A DNA stretch of 15,994 nucleotides from Planctomycetota bacterium (GTDB taxonomy: Bacteria > Planctomycetota > UBA1135). The stretch lies in the NCBI GenBank assembly GCA_027021325.1, contig JALUUN010000108.1:1-15994 (forward strand), written 5' to 3'. Below the pieces are notes generated by a model that was given only the letters and a program-made list of their open reading frames with translations, did no database searches and had not been told where the DNA came from. Position numbers and translations under genes: made by a program. Positions 14,742 to 15,994 of the stretch are shown one piece after another; position 1 is the first letter of the stretch, and each line of letters starts with the position of its first letter.

Positions 14742-14746
14742 TCACT

Positions 14747-14752
14747 AGGAGG
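14747..14752 (+). promoter_or_regulatory. ribosome-binding site AGGAGG of the barrel gene
   Basis: A perfect AGGAGG lies 12 nt before the ATG at 14765, a long spacing, and only 1 nt before an out-of-frame ATG at 14754. A second GGAG (14761-14764) abuts the 14765 ATG and is 6 nt before a GTG at 14771 that would drop only two residues. The exact start is therefore ambiguous between 14765 and 14771. Confidence 0.6.
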
Positions 14753-14764
14753 AATGTTTCGGAG

Positions 14765-15994
14765 ATGAAGGTGCGCTTGCTCAACCTGGCGGCAATCGCC
14801 GCGGTGGCCACGGGTAGCAGCGTCCTCGCCCAGCAGGGCGGAGACGAACTGCAACGTGCCCTGGCCGACCTGAACAACGACGTGGTGGCTCCCGCCCAGG
14901 GCGGGGTCTCCGCACCGCAGTCCTCGAGTCTTCAGATCTCGGGCGACTCGCGGGTCCGCAACACGTGGCACAACCCGAGCGGGATGGCCAACGACCAGAA
15001 GAACGTGGACGCCCGGCTGCTGGTGAACTTCGCCTTTCAGGTGAACGAGTCGGCGACGGCTTTCGTGCAGCTCAACGCTCACGAGAACTGGGGCAACACG
15101 CTTCCGGTCGTCGGCACCGGTTCGGGTGGCAACACCGTCGTGACCGGCCTGATGGCCGGCAGTCGCAACCAGGCCACCGGCGAACTCGCCAACCTGGAGA
15201 CCCTGGCGATCCGTCAGGCCTACTTCACGGCCGAGGACGTCTTCGGCGACGGCGGTACTTTCAAGGTCGGCCGCTCGGACTTCACGTTCGGCAGTGGCCG
15301 CATCATCGGTACCGACTACTGGGACCAGAATCCGGCCAGCTACTCGGGCGTGTGGTACAACCACGGCTTCGAGGGTGTGAACCTGGATGCCTTCATGGTC
15401 AGTGACTCCATCAGCGCTGGTGGGGCCAACTTTCAGAGCGGCACGGTCCCGGGGGACGTCGACCTCTTCGGTGTCCGGCTCGGCTTCGTGCTGGAGGAGC
15501 TGCCGTTCCTCGGCAACGTGGAGATCAGCCCCTACTGGCTGCGGAACTCGCCGCAGAACAACGCTCCGGCCCTGGCCAACTGGTTCGGCGCCGAGGCCTC
15601 CGGCAGTTTCGAGGACGCCATCGACTGGAACGGCGAGATCGTCTTCCTGGACAGCAACGCCCCGGGTGCTCCGAGCATGTCGGACAGCAACGCCTGGGCG
15701 ATCGACGTCGACATCAACCTCGGTGAGTGGGTGAGCGATCTGCCCGGTGACCTGGATCCGACCCTTCAGGTCGGCATCGCCGCCGCCGATCCCACGGGCA
15801 TCACCATCAACCCGCTGTACCACAACACCGCGGGCCTCTACGACGTGAGCAACCGGACTCCGCTGGGTGGCGCCCCGACCGGCGCCGGCGGTGTCTGGAA
15901 CGGCCTGGCCGATACCTGGCAGGTCGGCCTCGGGTTCCACCCCATGGAGGGCTGGAGCGGTCGGGTGACCTGGGTCAACTTCAACGACCAGACC
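14765..15994 (+). CDS. outer-membrane beta-barrel protein, alginate-export/porin-like (3' end cut by window)
   Basis: Open for 410 codons to the last base of the window with no stop, so the C-terminus is missing. Residues 1-22 are a signal peptide (MKVRLLNLAAIAAVATGSSV, then LA, cleaved before QQ). A short polar segment (23-55) follows, then amphipathic beta-strand-like sequence. LQISGDSRVRNTWHNP (56-71), VDARLLVNFAFQVNESATAF (81-100), IRQAYFTAED (149-158) and VGRSDFTFGSGRIIGTDYW (168-186) closely recall alginate-export/AlgE-type barrels and related porins. It is rich in N, D, G and aromatic residues and poor in cysteine, as expected for a secreted barrel. Codon use shows more GGT, CAG and AAC than its neighbours, which may mean high expression. 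It is divergent from the glycosyltransferase operon and could export its glycan or be a general porin. Confidence 0.82.
   Translation, partial: MKVRLLNLAAIAAVATGSSVLAQQGGDELQRALADLNNDVVAPAQGGVSAPQSSSLQISGDSRVRNTWHNPSGMANDQKNVDARLLVNFAFQVNESATAFVQLNAHENWGNTLPVVGTGSGGNTVVTGLMAGSRNQATGELANLETLAIRQAYFTAEDVFGDGGTFKVGRSDFTFGSGRIIGTDYWDQNPASYSGVWYNHGFEGVNLDAFMVSDSISAGGANFQSGTVPGDVDLFGVRLGFVLEELPFLGNVEISPYWLRNSPQNNAPALANWFGAEASGSFEDAIDWNGEIVFLDSNAPGAPSMSDSNAWAIDVDINLGEWVSDLPGDLDPTLQVGIAAADPTGITINPLYHNTAGLYDVSNRTPLGGAPTGAGGVWNGLADTWQVGLGFHPMEGWSGRVTWVNFNDQT

Larger units (their letters stand above)
14291..14764. promoter_or_regulatory. divergent intergenic/leader region between glycosyltransferase operon and outer-membrane barrel gene
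   Basis: 474 bp without a convincing gene. The segment 14397-14480 is markedly AT-richer than its surroundings and probably holds the divergent promoters. The porin-proximal part is rich in inverted repeats: GCGGC-TTCC-GCCGC near 14557-14570, GCCGG/CCGGC around 14571-14588, CCCC-CTTC-GGGG near 14605-14615, and the stronger hairpins listed separately. No tRNA, CRISPR or known riboswitch consensus was recognised. Two short open frames (42 codons on the - strand from 14415; 4 codons from 14754) are discussed under findings and rejected items. Confidence 0.6.

Noticed and set aside
14291..14764. CRISPR array, tRNA or insertion-sequence ends in the largest gap
   Set aside because: No regularly spaced direct repeats, no cloverleaf and no terminal inverted repeats with target duplication were seen.
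14416..14877. Long upstream part of the - strand frame that ends at 14287
   Set aside because: It overlaps the signal-peptide region of the barrel gene and reads as low-complexity Gly/Pro/Arg/Ser. Only the last 42 codons are kept as a speculative leader peptide.
14651..15940. 429-codon - strand frame opposite the barrel gene
   Set aside because: The + strand frame has a signal peptide and a beta-barrel pattern; the antisense protein is a Val/Asp/Gly/His-rich shadow.

Overview
The window is very GC-rich (about 70% by eye) with tightly packed genes, frequent 2-7 bp overlaps and several GTG/TTG starts. An outer-membrane beta-barrel with a signal peptide, a predicted lipoprotein and a Wzz-type polysaccharide co-polymerase point to a diderm (Gram-negative) bacterium. 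I cannot fix the phylum. A standalone CoaB, ftsK-rimO-pgsA in a row and a strongly GC3-biased genome fit a high-GC lineage such as Planctomycetota, Krumholzibacteriota/Eisenbacteria-like or Myxococcota-like bacteria; this is inference only.

Region 1 (1-6488, + strand) is a housekeeping block. It holds coaB (coenzyme A synthesis), ftsK (chromosome translocase with an extraordinarily acidic linker), rimO (ribosomal protein S12 methylthiotransferase), pgsA (phosphatidylglycerophosphate synthase) and a small sigma-54 activator-type AAA+ ATPase. rimO, pgsA and the ATPase gene overlap by 1-4 bp, so they are very probably one translationally coupled unit. The ATPase carries GAFTGA and complete ATPase motifs but has neither a receiver domain nor a C-terminal DNA-binding domain.

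Region 2 (6492-8550, - strand) is a three-gene unit: a Wzz/GumC-type polysaccharide co-polymerase without a kinase domain, followed by two small single-pass membrane proteins that I do not recognise. Its 3' end meets the 3' end of the ATPase gene with only 3 bp between them.

Region 3 (8682-9827, + strand) is a probable lipoprotein of the serine beta-lactamase/esterase (S12) family, divergent from the co-polymerase gene.

Region 4 (9854-14290, - strand) is a four-gene glycosyltransferase operon: three GT4 enzymes joined by ATGA overlaps, then a GT2 enzyme. With region 2 it looks like part of an exopolysaccharide or surface-glycan locus. No initiating sugar-phosphate transferase, flippase, polymerase or tyrosine kinase lies within the window.

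Region 5 (14291-15994) is a 474-bp divergent intergenic region with an AT-richer core and several hairpins, followed by a large outer-membrane beta-barrel gene resembling alginate-export/porin proteins, which runs off the window end.

The most unusual items are the sigma-54-type ATPase with no DNA-binding domain and the pair of unrecognised small membrane proteins tied to the co-polymerase. Many long open frames opposite the real genes are GC-driven shadows and are not annotated.
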